This document shows, piece after piece, positions 51,978 through 61,900 of a stretch of DNA of 64,000 bases (position 1 is its first letter; each line of letters starts with the position of its first letter). The translations under genes were made by a program, and so were the position numbers. This stretch comes from Aliamphritea hakodatensis. GTDB taxonomy: Bacteria; Pseudomonadota; Gammaproteobacteria; Pseudomonadales; Balneatricaceae. The stretch lies in the NCBI RefSeq assembly GCF_024347195.1, contig NZ_AP025281.1, positions 3,906,001 through 3,970,000 on the forward strand, read 5' to 3'. The notes beneath the pieces were generated by a model. It saw only the letters and a list, made by a program, of their open reading frames with translations. It searched no databases and was not told where the DNA came from.

Positions 51978-53123
51978 ATGCGCCGCAGCTTCAGTGAACA
52001 GGCCGCCTGTATTGAGGATTTAAAACAACTGGCCCGGCGTCGTATGCCGAAATTTGCCTATGAGTACCTGGTGAATGGCTGTAACAGCAATTGCGCTGTC
52101 ACGGGCAACCGGCAGGCTCTGGACGCACTGCACCTGCATCCCCGCTACCTCACAGACGGCCCCGCTACCTCTCTGCAATGCGAACTGATGGGACAAACCT
52201 ATGCCGCACCTTTCGGCGTTGCGCCGGTGGGGCTGAGCGGGCTGATCTGGCCCGGCGCATCCGCCAGCCTGGCAGACGCCGCCAAACTCGCCAACATTCC
52301 CTTCGTGCTGAGCTCTCTGGCCAGCATTTCCATTGAACAGGCGGCGGAACTGGCACAGGAAAACTTCTGGTTTCAGTTCTACCCGCCGACCGTTGATGAG
52401 ATCAGCACCGACTTAATGCAAAGGGCCTGGAACAGTGGCTGCAGACATCTTGTCGTCACCATTGATGTACCGACCGCCGGCTACCGCCCGGCAGACATCC
52501 GTAACGGTTTGGCGGTGCCACCGAAAATCTCCGCCGGGAATATCTGGCAGAGCCTCTGCAGGCCTGCCTGGAGTCTGGCTACCCTACGTCACGGTATACC
52601 TCAGTTTGCCAACATGCAGCCCTATATACCGGCGGACGCCAACCTGGAAAACGTCGCGCATTATATCCGTAACACCCTGAAAAAAGTGGTCGACCTGAAC
52701 ACCCTTACAACGATCCGCAAACAGTGGAACGGCAAACTTATTGTTAAAGGTATTCTGACCGCTGAAGATGCCAAACGGGCGATCAGCGCCGGTGCCGACG
52801 GGCTGATAATTTCCAACCACGGCGGCCGGCAGCTGGATGCGGCAGTCCCCAGCCTGCAGGCCCTGAAAAGCATTCGCAACAGCATCAGCCCGGATACAGC
52901 ACTGATGGTTGACGGCGGGGTGGAAAGCGGCGTGGACATTGCCCGTTATCTGGCCTGCGGGGCCAATATGGTCTTTGCCGGCCGGGCATTTATGTACGGT
53001 GTGGCGGGCTTAGGGAATGCCGGCGCTAATCATGCGGCAGACCTGCTGCGGCGTGAACTGCAACAGGTAATGGAACAGTTACGCTGTCCGGCAATTGCAG
53101 ACTTGCCAAGGTTTCTGACATAA
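51978..53123 (+). CDS. FMN-dependent alpha-hydroxy acid dehydrogenase (LldD-like)
   Basis: 381 aa. The TIM barrel has the catalytic His and Arg in IISNHGGRQLDAAVPSL, the phosphate/FMN segment MVDGGVESGVDI and CGANMVFAGRAFMYG. Family members oxidise L-lactate, glycolate or mandelate with FMN. The ATG at 51978 with GGGAAG upstream is preferred; in-frame TTG at 51918 and ATG at 51930 give extensions. Substrate not determined. It stands alone. Confidence 0.87.
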   Translation: MRRSFSEQAACIEDLKQLARRRMPKFAYEYLVNGCNSNCAVTGNRQALDALHLHPRYLTDGPATSLQCELMGQTYAAPFGVAPVGLSGLIWPGASASLADAAKLANIPFVLSSLASISIEQAAELAQENFWFQFYPPTVDEISTDLMQRAWNSGCRHLVVTIDVPTAGYRPADIRNGLAVPPKISAGNIWQSLCRPAWSLATLRHGIPQFANMQPYIPADANLENVAHYIRNTLKKVVDLNTLTTIRKQWNGKLIVKGILTAEDAKRAISAGADGLIISNHGGRQLDAAVPSLQALKSIRNSISPDTALMVDGGVESGVDIARYLACGANMVFAGRAFMYGVAGLGNAGANHAADLLRRELQQVMEQLRCPAIADLPRFLT

Positions 53124-53143
53124 CCCGCCACAGATAATAAAAG

Positions 53144-53182
53144 GCCCCTTTGTAGTCGTCACACAAAAGGGTCTTTGTTCAC
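53144..53182 (+). terminator. Terminator between convergent LldD-like and ATPase genes
   Basis: CCCTTTGT pairs (one bulge) with ACAAAAGGG over a 9-base loop, then T-rich sequence. It can act in both directions. Confidence 0.55.
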
Positions 53183-53219
53183 CTCGCCAGTGATTTTTTC
53201 CGGTTTTACACCCGGGCGG

Positions 53220-55526
53220 TTATGCTTTTTTCAGCAGCCGTAAGCCATTGGCCACCACCAGCAGGCTTGCGCCCACATCGGCAAACACCGCCATCCACAT
53301 AGTACCCAGTCCGATCATGGTCAGCACCAAAAACAGGCCTTTAATGCCCAGCGCCAGCACAATGTTCTGTGCCAGAATACTGCGGGTGCCCTGCGATAAG
53401 CGGACAAAAGCCGGGATCTTGCGCAGATCATCATCCATCAGGGCGACATCGGCAGTTTCAATGGCGGTATCCGTGCCCATTGCCCCCATCGCGAAACCGA
53501 TTTCAGCCTGAGCCAGTGCCGGCGCATCGTTAATACCGTCACCCACCATGCCTACCGCACCGTCTGCAGCAAAGCTTTTCACGGCATTCAGTTTATCTTC
53601 CGGTAACTGATTGCCGCGGGCTTCATCAATCCCTACCTGGGCAGCGATTGCCCGGGCAGTATGCGGATTATCACCGGTCAGCATGGCGGTTTTCACGCCC
53701 AGCGCATGCAGTTCGGCGATGGCCTGCTGGCTGGATTCCTTTACCGTATCAGCAACAGCAAACAGCCCCAGAACCCGGCTCTGATCCGCCAGCATCACCA
53801 CGGTTTTACCCTGCTGCTCCAGTTCATTCAGGCGGAACTGTAAGTCAGCACAGTTAAGCTGTAACTCATCGATCAGACGCAGATTACCAAGGTGATACTG
53901 TTCACCGTCAACGGTGCCCTGTACGCCCCGGCCCAGTACTGCGGCAAAGTCTGAGACCGGCGCATGTTGTCCGAGCATATCCGCATCACTGGCAATCGCC
54001 ACCGAAACCGGATGATCTGAACGGCCCGCCAGGCTGGCTGCCAGTAGGCGAATTTGTTGTACCGGCATCGGGTTTTTCCAGGCTTCGAAGTCAGTCAGCA
54101 CCGGCTTGCCGTGGGTAATGGTGCCGGTCTTATCCAGCGCCAGCCATTTCAGTAAACGCCCCTGCTCCAGATACACTCCGCCCTTAATCAGAATCCCCTG
54201 ACGGGCTGCCGCAGCCAAACCGCTGACGATGGTCACCGGGGTGGAAATCACCAGTGCACAGGGGCAGGCAATCACCAGTAATACCAGCGCTTTGTAAATC
54301 CAGTCCTGCCATCCGCCACCCATGAATAAAGGCGGCAGAACAGCAACGGCGAATGCAACGATAAACACGATAGGGGTGTAAATTTTTGCAAACTTATCCA
54401 CGAAACGCTGCGTTGGTGCCTTTGTCCCCTGCGCCTCCTCAACTGCATGAATAATGCGTGCCAGAGTCGTCTGACCCGCCGCCGCAGTCACCTTATATTC
54501 AAATGAGCCGGACGCATTAATCGTGCCGGCAAATACTGCATCTCCCACGGCCTTATCCACCGGCAGACTTTCCCCGGTAATCGGCGCCTGATTAACACTG
54601 GATGCGCCGGCAACCAGTTCACCGTCCAGGCCGATACGTTCACCCGGCTTTACCCGCACCACATCACCAATGGCCACTGCTTTGGCATCCACCTCCAGCC
54701 AGCTGCCGTCGGCCTGCCGGACCGTTACCCGCTCCGGTGTCAGCTCCATTAAACCGGCAATGGCATTGCGCGCCCGGTCCAGTGATTTGGCTTCTATCAG
54801 CTCAGCAATCGTGAACAGCACCATCACCATGGCGGCTTCCGGCCATTCACCCAGTATCGCCGCGCCGGTCACCGCAATGCTCATCAGCGCATTGATGTTC
54901 ATATTGCCATTTTTCAGTGCAACCCAGCCTTTTTTATAGGTTGTGCCACCGCACATAACAATCGCAACCAGTGCCAGTGCCGCAGCACTCCACTGTGGTA
55001 ACAGTGTGCTGTCAGTCCAGCCGACTGCTTCTGATGTAACCGCCAGAATACCGGCGAGAATCAGCGGCCACCATGGCTTCTCTTCCTGTTCAACCGCGGC
55101 CAGTTCGCCGCTGGCGTCCGGTAACTCCGGATCAAAATCCAGTGAGCGGACCGCCGCCAACACCTCATCGAGACTGTCTTCGGTATGCACCACCGTCAGT
55201 ACCCGCTGCATGAGATTGAATTCCATGCTGCTGACACAGTCCATCGCCCCCAGCTTCTTACGGATCATGCCCTCTTCGGTTGGGCAATCCATTTGCATAA
55301 TGCGCATCGACGTCTGAACGCCCCCCTCCACTTTCACCTGACCACCAACATTAGTCAGGCCAACCGCAGGCGCGCTGCAGCACCCACCGGCATGATCATG
55401 CTCTTCAGCGACGACCTTCGCCGCTGCTGCCGGTGAGCAGCAAGCTGCAGAAACATCCTGCACAGTTGCAGCAGTTTCTGCTTCTGCCGCAGGATTCAAT
55501 GTGTTTTGATCGCAGCATTTAGTCAT
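53220..55526 (-). CDS. cadA: Heavy-metal P1B-type ATPase (Cd/Zn/Pb exporter)
   Basis: 768 aa. A Cys/His-rich N-terminus (MTKCCDQN, AACCSP, HDHAGGCCS) and an HMA-like domain (MQMDCPTEE) bind metal. The core has TGES, the transmembrane CPC motif (ACPCALVIS), the phosphorylation site DKTGTITHGKP, and MVGDGINDAPAL. It exports Zn(II)/Cd(II)/Pb(II) with ATP. CadR is divergent and their shared promoter is at 55559-55589. Length and CPC motif fit ZntA/CadA. Confidence 0.93.
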   Translation of the reverse strand: MTKCCDQNTLNPAAEAETAATVQDVSAACCSPAAAAKVVAEEHDHAGGCCSAPAVGLTNVGGQVKVEGGVQTSMRIMQMDCPTEEGMIRKKLGAMDCVSSMEFNLMQRVLTVVHTEDSLDEVLAAVRSLDFDPELPDASGELAAVEQEEKPWWPLILAGILAVTSEAVGWTDSTLLPQWSAAALALVAIVMCGGTTYKKGWVALKNGNMNINALMSIAVTGAAILGEWPEAAMVMVLFTIAELIEAKSLDRARNAIAGLMELTPERVTVRQADGSWLEVDAKAVAIGDVVRVKPGERIGLDGELVAGASSVNQAPITGESLPVDKAVGDAVFAGTINASGSFEYKVTAAAGQTTLARIIHAVEEAQGTKAPTQRFVDKFAKIYTPIVFIVAFAVAVLPPLFMGGGWQDWIYKALVLLVIACPCALVISTPVTIVSGLAAAARQGILIKGGVYLEQGRLLKWLALDKTGTITHGKPVLTDFEAWKNPMPVQQIRLLAASLAGRSDHPVSVAIASDADMLGQHAPVSDFAAVLGRGVQGTVDGEQYHLGNLRLIDELQLNCADLQFRLNELEQQGKTVVMLADQSRVLGLFAVADTVKESSQQAIAELHALGVKTAMLTGDNPHTARAIAAQVGIDEARGNQLPEDKLNAVKSFAADGAVGMVGDGINDAPALAQAEIGFAMGAMGTDTAIETADVALMDDDLRKIPAFVRLSQGTRSILAQNIVLALGIKGLFLVLTMIGLGTMWMAVFADVGASLLVVANGLRLLKKA

Positions 55527-55558
55527 AGCGATTCTCCGGAACTTAACTTATGCTTGGC

Positions 55559-55589
55559 ATTAAACACCCTGAAGTGACTTTAGGGTCAA
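55559..55589 (-). promoter_or_regulatory. CadR-controlled promoter with 19-bp spacer
   Basis: The dyad ACCCT-N11-AGGGT (55566-55586) lies between TTGACC and TTTAAT on the minus strand, which are 19 bases apart. An over-long spacer with a central dyad is the hallmark of MerR-type activation of the exporter gene. Confidence 0.88.
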
Positions 55590-55607
55590 CACACTGGAAT
55601 CAAAAAA

Positions 55608-56078
55608 ATGAAAATCGGTGAGTTAGCCAGAGAAACCGGCTGTACCGTTGAAACCATCCGTTATTATGAGAAGGTCGGCCTGCTGCCCAAAGCCATGCGC
55701 AGTCAGGAAAACAACTATCGCTATTACAGCCAGAAGCATCTGGAACTGCTGCTGTTCATCCGCCGTTGCCGCGCTCTGGCAATGACCCACGAAGAGATTC
55801 AGCAACTGCTGCAGGCCCGGGAAGAGCCGGATAACAGCTGTATCAGCATTAACGAATTGATTGCCGAACATCTGGAACATGTACGGGCACGCATTGAAGA
55901 ATTACAGGCACTGGAGTCCCAGCTGGAAATTCTCAGAAACCAGTGCCACTCCGTACACACCGCCCGTGACTGCGGCATTCTGAAAAAACTGGATGAAGCG
56001 GATAACAGTGACTGGCAAACGCCAAAAGCCAGTAACAGTCATGTGGAAGGCAGCCGCTGTCATCATAAAAAAGGCTGA
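55608..56078 (+). CDS. cadR: MerR-family Cd/Pb-responsive regulator
   Basis: 156 aa. The N-terminal MerR helix-turn-helix (MKIGELARETGCTVETIRYY) is followed by a dimer helix; metal-binding Cys are in DNSCISINE, RNQCHSVHTARDCGILK. The C-terminus ends in a His/Cys-rich tail (CHHKKG) as in CadR. It activates the divergent ATPase gene. Confidence 0.92.
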   Translation: MKIGELARETGCTVETIRYYEKVGLLPKAMRSQENNYRYYSQKHLELLLFIRRCRALAMTHEEIQQLLQAREEPDNSCISINELIAEHLEHVRARIEELQALESQLEILRNQCHSVHTARDCGILKKLDEADNSDWQTPKASNSHVEGSRCHHKKG

Positions 56079-56160
56079 ACGGTGACGCGTTCGCACAAGC
56101 TGGCGAATACCAGATATCTATACTGTTTATTCCGCCTGCATTATTAACAGGAGTAAACCT

Positions 56161-56427
56161 ATGGCCGGAGGCTGGGCAAAAGACGGCGCCGTTCAGGATC
56201 AGATTGATGCCAGCGTCGAAGACGCCGTGGCTCAAGCACGTCAGCAATTGCATCAGGGCGAAAGCCTGGAATACTGCGAAGAATGTGATGCAAAGATTCC
56301 CGATGCACGGCGCAAAGCCGTGCCGGGGGTGCACCTGTGCATTAACTGCCAGAGTGAATATGATAAGCAACAGGCCAGCTCGGCAGGCTACAACCGCCGG
56401 GGCAGTAAAGACAGCCAGTTACGCTGA
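56161..56427 (+). CDS. DksA/TraR-family zinc finger protein
   Basis: 88 aa. C-x2-C in YCEECDAK and C-x2-C in LCINCQSE form the C4 zinc finger; the N-terminal coiled coil is short, as in TraR/YbiI types. It may bind the RNA polymerase secondary channel. AGGAG lies before the ATG. It precedes the ogt gene by 24 bases and may share its transcript. Confidence 0.85.
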   Translation: MAGGWAKDGAVQDQIDASVEDAVAQARQQLHQGESLEYCEECDAKIPDARRKAVPGVHLCINCQSEYDKQQASSAGYNRRGSKDSQLR

Positions 56428-56451
56428 TCAACCGGATATCAGGGATGTAAT

Positions 56452-56985
56452 TTGAGAACCATACACACACAGTATTATGAGACACCGGTTGGCGAGCTGA
56501 TTATCGGTGCCTGCGAAGGGCAGTTATGTCTCTGTGACTGGCGTTACCGGCGGATGCGGGATCAGGTGGATAACCGCCTGCAGAAATACCTGAACGCTGA
56601 ATACCGGGAACAGGCCGACCCGGTCATCGATCAGACGGTTAAACAGTTAGAAGACTATTTCAGCCATCAGCGCCAGGCGTTTGATCTGCCGCTGTTGCTG
56701 GCCGGTTCCGACTTTCAGCAGCAGGTCTGGCGGGCACTGATTAACATCCCGTACGGTACAACATACAGCTACCTGCAACTGTCGGAGCAACTGGGCAATC
56801 CCAAAGCCATCCGTGCGGTGGCCAGCGCTAACGGTGCCAATGCAATATCCGTTATCGTCCCCTGCCACCGTATTATCGGCAGTGACGGTTCTCTCACCGG
56901 CTATGCCGGCGGCCTCCCGGCCAAAGAAACGTTGCTGAAACTGGAAGGGGCTGAACTGCCCGGCCGGACGCTGGAGCTGTTCTGA
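56452..56985 (+). CDS. ogt: Methylated-DNA-protein cysteine methyltransferase
   Basis: 177 aa. The active-site Cys is in IVPCHRIIGSDGSLTGYAGG, preceded by the helix PKAIRAVASANGAN with the Arg finger. It repairs O6-methylguanine by taking the methyl group. The start is a TTG with AGGG 6-10 bases upstream; no ATG fits the family N-terminus. It follows the DksA-like gene closely. Confidence 0.9.
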   Translation: MRTIHTQYYETPVGELIIGACEGQLCLCDWRYRRMRDQVDNRLQKYLNAEYREQADPVIDQTVKQLEDYFSHQRQAFDLPLLLAGSDFQQQVWRALINIPYGTTYSYLQLSEQLGNPKAIRAVASANGANAISVIVPCHRIIGSDGSLTGYAGGLPAKETLLKLEGAELPGRTLELF

Positions 56986-57058
56986 TTGAAACCAATTTCT
57001 TGTCTTTCAGATACCTGCCCCGGTTGCCTTATAAATGCAGTTTCTTTAGCATCTCCTT

Positions 57059-57442
57059 ATGATTAAAAGCCAACGACGCCAGCCATTGATCAGTCCACTG
57101 ATCATCTTTACTGTTTTAACGGTGCTGTTTGCTCAGGCATCACTGGCAGGCGGTACGCTTGCGGCACTCTCCGAAACATCCCAAACACGGTATCAGCTAT
57201 CTCATCAGGCCCATGGTCACGATATTTCAGACACCCGGAACGATCATCTGAGCCTGCAGAATCTGCAACAGTTACACGACGGCACCGCCAGCACCCTCAG
57301 CCAGTTATTTCTCAGCCCGGCACGCCTTTGCTGCCCTGAAGCCGATCCATCTGAGCCGGCTGAATACAACCCGATTCAATATTTCCCACCGCATATCCCG
57401 CCGGACAATCCGCCTCCCCGAAAAAACAGTGTTATTGCCTGA
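57059..57442 (+). CDS. Exported small protein of unknown function
   Basis: 127 aa. Signal peptide (cleavage about residue 30, ASLAG). Mature part has HQAHGHDISDTRNDH and LCCPEAD, then a Pro-rich end (FPPHIPPDNPPPR). The position before c-type cytochromes and Cus genes and the His and Cys suggest metal binding, but I do not recognise a family. The start has only a weak ribosome site. Confidence 0.65.
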   Translation: MIKSQRRQPLISPLIIFTVLTVLFAQASLAGGTLAALSETSQTRYQLSHQAHGHDISDTRNDHLSLQNLQQLHDGTASTLSQLFLSPARLCCPEADPSEPAEYNPIQYFPPHIPPDNPPPRKNSVIA

Positions 57443-57486
57443 TCGACACAGTTAACCACTTTTTTTGATGTATTTACGGGATATTT

Positions 57487-58017
57487 ATGAATAAATTAAT
57501 CACATCTTTTTTCACCGCATTAGCGATCGGTATCACAGTGGCAACACCGGTTTCTGCCCATCAGGGCGCAACCGGTATCGTCAAGGAACGTATGGATCAG
57601 ATGGATATTATGAAAAAATCCATGAAATCCATGTCCGCCATGTTCAAGGGAAAAACCGCTTATGATGCCGAGGCTGTCCGCCAGCACAGCCGGACCATTG
57701 CGAAACATTCAGATACGACACTGACCAAGCTGTTTCCTGAAGGCAGCCTGCAGCATGCCAGCGAAGCCAAACCGGAAATCTGGCAAAAATGGGATAAGTT
57801 TGAGCTTCTCTCCGCGGAACTGAAACGCATCAGTGAAGCACTGGAGCGCGCAGCGGACTCCCGGGAATCCGACGGCGGCGATGCCGCGATGAGTATGACG
57901 ATGGATACTGCCATGATGACTGAAACAGCCGCCGGCGATACCGCCGACAGCCTGTTCCGGGAACTGGCTGACACCTGTTCGTCATGCCATACGACTTTCC
58001 GTAAAAAGAAAAAATAA
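57487..58017 (+). CDS. Cytochrome c' family protein
   Basis: 176 aa. Signal peptide with cleavage after VSAHQ-type site, a four-helix body and a single C-terminal haem motif CSSCH (DTCSSCHTTFRKK). These periplasmic proteins bind NO or other small molecules or carry electrons. The acidic, Met-rich section MSMTMDTAMMTE before the haem is unusual. Its stop lies 9 bases before the diheme gene. Confidence 0.88.
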   Translation: MNKLITSFFTALAIGITVATPVSAHQGATGIVKERMDQMDIMKKSMKSMSAMFKGKTAYDAEAVRQHSRTIAKHSDTTLTKLFPEGSLQHASEAKPEIWQKWDKFELLSAELKRISEALERAADSRESDGGDAAMSMTMDTAMMTETAAGDTADSLFRELADTCSSCHTTFRKKKK

Positions 58018-58026
58018 CCCCTGATT

Positions 58027-58890
58027 ATGAAAACAATCAGTCTTGCCGCACTGCTGCTTGCAGCAGTGGCGGCCGGTTATTATCTGCTGCAACCCATGGC
58101 TGCTGACGAAACACTGGCAGAGGATTCTGCACTGGCTGGCAACGTTGCCAACGGTGCCTATCTGGCCCGTATTTCAGGCTGTATTGCCTGTCATACCGAC
58201 AGCGAAAATAAAGGGAAGCTGGTTGCCGGTGCACCACTGGACAGCCCGTACGGACAATTCTATGCGCCCAACCTGACTACCGATACTGAAACCGGTATTG
58301 GCAGCTGGACGCTGAATGACTTTGACCGGGCGGTACGCCACGGTGTGTCTCCCCGGGGAGAGACCTATTATCCGGCGTTTCCTTATGAGTTTTTCGCTCA
58401 GCTAAGCGACCAGGATATCCGTGACCTGTGGGCAGCATTTCAGACGGTGCCGCCGGTGAACCAGCCTGCACCGCCGTCTCAGCTCAGCTTCCCCTACAAC
58501 CTGAAACAGGGATTGCCACTGTGGCAACGCTTTTTCCAGCTAACGCCGGAAGCAGATGTTGCCAATGAACGGGGCAAATATCTGGTGGAAGCCGCCGGTC
58601 ACTGCGCCGCCTGCCACACCCCCAGAAATCTGTTTGGCGAGCTGCAACAGGACCGCTGGTTAGCAGGGGCCGCAGCAACGGATGACAGCGACGCCATTCC
58701 GGCCATTACTGCTCAGGCGTTACGGGAAAACGGCTGGACAGCGGATGACATCGCCTATGCCCTGAAAACCGGCCTCACACCGGACGGTGATGCTCTGGGA
58801 GGTACAATGGGTGAAGTCATTAAGTACGGCAGCCGCTTTATGAGTGAAGCAGACCGCCGGGCGATTGCTGAACACCTGTTAACGGAATAA
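58027..58890 (+). CDS. Diheme cytochrome c
   Basis: 287 aa. An N-terminal hydrophobic anchor or signal (about 5-25) and two haem motifs, CIACH (about residue 56) and CAACH (about 195). Each is in a class I cytochrome domain; likely Met ligands are found in the second half (GGTMGEV). Resembles the cytochrome subunits of alcohol or gluconate dehydrogenases. Co-transcribed with the cytochrome c' gene. It may be the electron acceptor for a periplasmic dehydrogenase. Confidence 0.87.
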   Translation: MKTISLAALLLAAVAAGYYLLQPMAADETLAEDSALAGNVANGAYLARISGCIACHTDSENKGKLVAGAPLDSPYGQFYAPNLTTDTETGIGSWTLNDFDRAVRHGVSPRGETYYPAFPYEFFAQLSDQDIRDLWAAFQTVPPVNQPAPPSQLSFPYNLKQGLPLWQRFFQLTPEADVANERGKYLVEAAGHCAACHTPRNLFGELQQDRWLAGAAATDDSDAIPAITAQALRENGWTADDIAYALKTGLTPDGDALGGTMGEVIKYGSRFMSEADRRAIAEHLLTE

Positions 58891-58919
58891 CCGTCAGCGA
58901 TGCTTTTCATAACGAAAGC

Positions 58920-58955
58920 AAAAAAAACCGGGAGCCTGCTCCCGGTTTTTATTTT
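58920..58955. terminator. Bidirectional terminator
   Basis: AACCGGGAGC-CT-GCTCCCGGTT, flanked by A-run on the left and T-run on the right. It ends both the rightward cytochrome genes and the leftward cus operon. Confidence 0.92.
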
Positions 58956-58970
58956 ATATCTCCCCTGCAA

Positions 58971-61900
58971 TTAACCCAGCAATTGCGACTCGGTAACCTC
59001 CGCCGTGCGGGCATCTGTGATAAACGCCTCAGCCGGCATTCGGTTCACTGCCCGCTTGCGCCACAGGAAATACACCACCGGCAACACCATCAGTGTCAGG
59101 ATAACCGCACTGATCATCCCTCCTACCATAGGCGCAGCAATACGGCTCATCACTTCTGAACCAGTGCCGGTGCCATAGAGAATCGGTAACAGGCCGGCAA
59201 TAATCGCCGCAGCAGTCATCATTACCGGGCGGACCCGCAGCCCCGCCCCCTGCATGACGGCACTGCGCAACAAGGCTTCGCTGGGCATACACTGTTGCTG
59301 ACGACAGTCAGCCAGCATCTCCTGATACGCCTGATTCAGATAGACCAGCATGATGACGCCGATTTCCACCGCGACGCCGGCCAGCGCAATAAAGCCAACC
59401 CCCACCGCCACTGAAAAGTTAAAACCTTCCAGATACATCAGCCAGATACTGCCTACCATTGCCAGTGGCAAGGTTCCCATGATGATGGCCACCTCAACGA
59501 AGTTACGGAAATTAATGAACAGTAAAATCACAATGATCAGCAAGGTCAGCGGGATCACATAGGTCAGTTTTTCCTTGGCCCGCTCCATGTACTCATACTG
59601 TCCGGACCAGTTGACAGAATAACCCGCCGGTAAATCCAGATTTTCCGCAACCACCTTGCGGGCTTTTTCCACATAGCTGCCGACATCGACGCCTTCAATA
59701 TCAATGAAAGTCCAGCCGTTAAGGCGGGCATTTTCGCTCTTAATGCCCGGCGGGCCTTCTTCGATATAAATACGGGCGATATCCCCCAGCGGAATCCGTT
59801 GTCCCATCGGCGTAACAATTGGCAGTAACGCCAGCTGTTCCGGTGAGTCACGGAAACTCTGCGGATATCGGATATTAATCGGGTAACGTTCCAGCCCTTC
59901 AACCGTTTGGGAAACATTCATACCGCCAATTGCCGCCGCGACAAGCTGCTGTACATCAGCAATATTCAGCCCGTAGCGGGCCGCTTTCTGTCGCTGAATG
60001 TCCACTTTAATATAACGGCCGCCGGCCACCCGTTCGGAATATACCGAAGCGGTCCCCGGGATGTCCTTCATGACCACTTCCAGTTGCTGGCCGATATCCT
60101 GAATCACACTCAGCTCAGGGCCTGCAATCTTGATCCCCACCGGGGTTTTAATCCCGGTCGCCAGCATATCGATCCGGGTTTTAATCGGCATCACCCAGGC
60201 ATTGGTAATGCCCGGTATCTTGATCAGGCTGTCCAGCTCTTTCTTCAGGCTATCGGTGGTCACACCTTCACGCCATTCAGACTGAGGTTTCAGCTGAATG
60301 AAGGTTTCAATCATGGTCAGCGGTGCCGGGTCCGTGGCGGTTTCCGCCCGGCCGACCTTACCGAACACCGTCTTCACTTCCGGCACAGTACGGATCATCT
60401 TATCGGTCTGTTGCAGGATCTGCCGGGCCTGCCCGATAGACACCCCGGGATAGGTCGTCGGCATATACATCAGGTCCCCTTCATCCAGTGGCGGGATAAA
60501 TTCACTGCCAATCTTATCCAGCGGCCAGACGCCCAGCGCACAGATGCCCAGCGCAACCAGCAACGTCAGCTTAGGGAAGTTAAGCACGGTTTTCAGCCCC
60601 GGCAGGTACACCGCGGAGAGTATCCGGTTAACCGGATTTTTATGCTCAGGCAACACTTTGCCACGAATAAAGTACCCCATTAATACCGGCACCAGCGTAA
60701 TCGCCAGCGCCGCTGCCGCTGCCATGGCGTAGGTCTTGGTAAACGCCAGCGGGGCAAACATCCGCCCTTCCTGCGCTTCCAGGGTAAACACAGGCACGAA
60801 GCTGACCGTGATAATCAGCAGGCTGAAAAACAGTGCCGGCCCCACTTCACTGGCTGAATCCGCCACGATTTTCCAGCGGTTTTCCTTCGTCAGCGGTGTA
60901 CGCTCCATATGCTTGTGCATATTTTCAATCATCACGATGGCACCGTCTATCATGGCACCAATGGCAATGGCGATGCCCCCCAGAGACATAATATTGGCGT
61001 TAATGCCCTGGATATACATGACAATAAAGGCCGCCAGAATGCCCACCGGCAGGCTGAAAATGGCCACCAGAGATGAGCGCACATGAAACAGAAACACCAT
61101 GCAGACCAGCGCCACCACGGCGAATTCTTCCATCAGTTTGGTCCAGAGGTTATCCACCGCCCGTTCAATCAACCCTGAACGGTCATACACGGTCACCACT
61201 TCAACCCCTTCAGGCAAACTCCCACGCAGGGATTCCAGTTTGGCTTTCACGCCATCGATGGTTTGCTGAGCATTCTCGCCAAAGCGCATCACCACTACGC
61301 CACCCACCACTTCACCTTCGCCGTCCAATTCGACGACACCACGGCGCATTTGTGGGCCAATACCGATGTCCGCCACATCTTTTAACAGCAGTGGCGTGCC
61401 GTTCTCATTCATACCCAGCGGAATGTTTTCCAGATCCTGCCGGTTCTGAATATAGCCGGATGCCCGGACCATATACTCCGCTTCGGCCATCTCAACTACC
61501 GACGCGCCAACTTCCTGATTGCCCCGCTGAATGGCCGTCTGAATATGCGCCAGCGGTACATTGAAAGCACGTAACTTATCCGGATCAACCCGCACCTGAT
61601 ACTGGCGCACCATGCCGCCAAGTGAAGCCACTTCCGACACCCCCGGTACGGTTTGCAGCTCATACTTCAGAAACCAGTCCTGCAGACTGCGTAACTGGCT
61701 GAGGTCATTCTGGCCGGTGCGGTCAACCAGCGCATAAAGGTATATCCAGCCCACGCCGGTCGCATCCGGTCCCAGCTGCGCTTTGGCATTTTCCGGGAGG
61801 GATACCTGGTTCAGATATTCCAGCACCCGACTGCGAGCCCAGTACATGTCCGTATCATCATCAAAGATCACATACACATAAGAGTCGCCAAAAAATGAAT

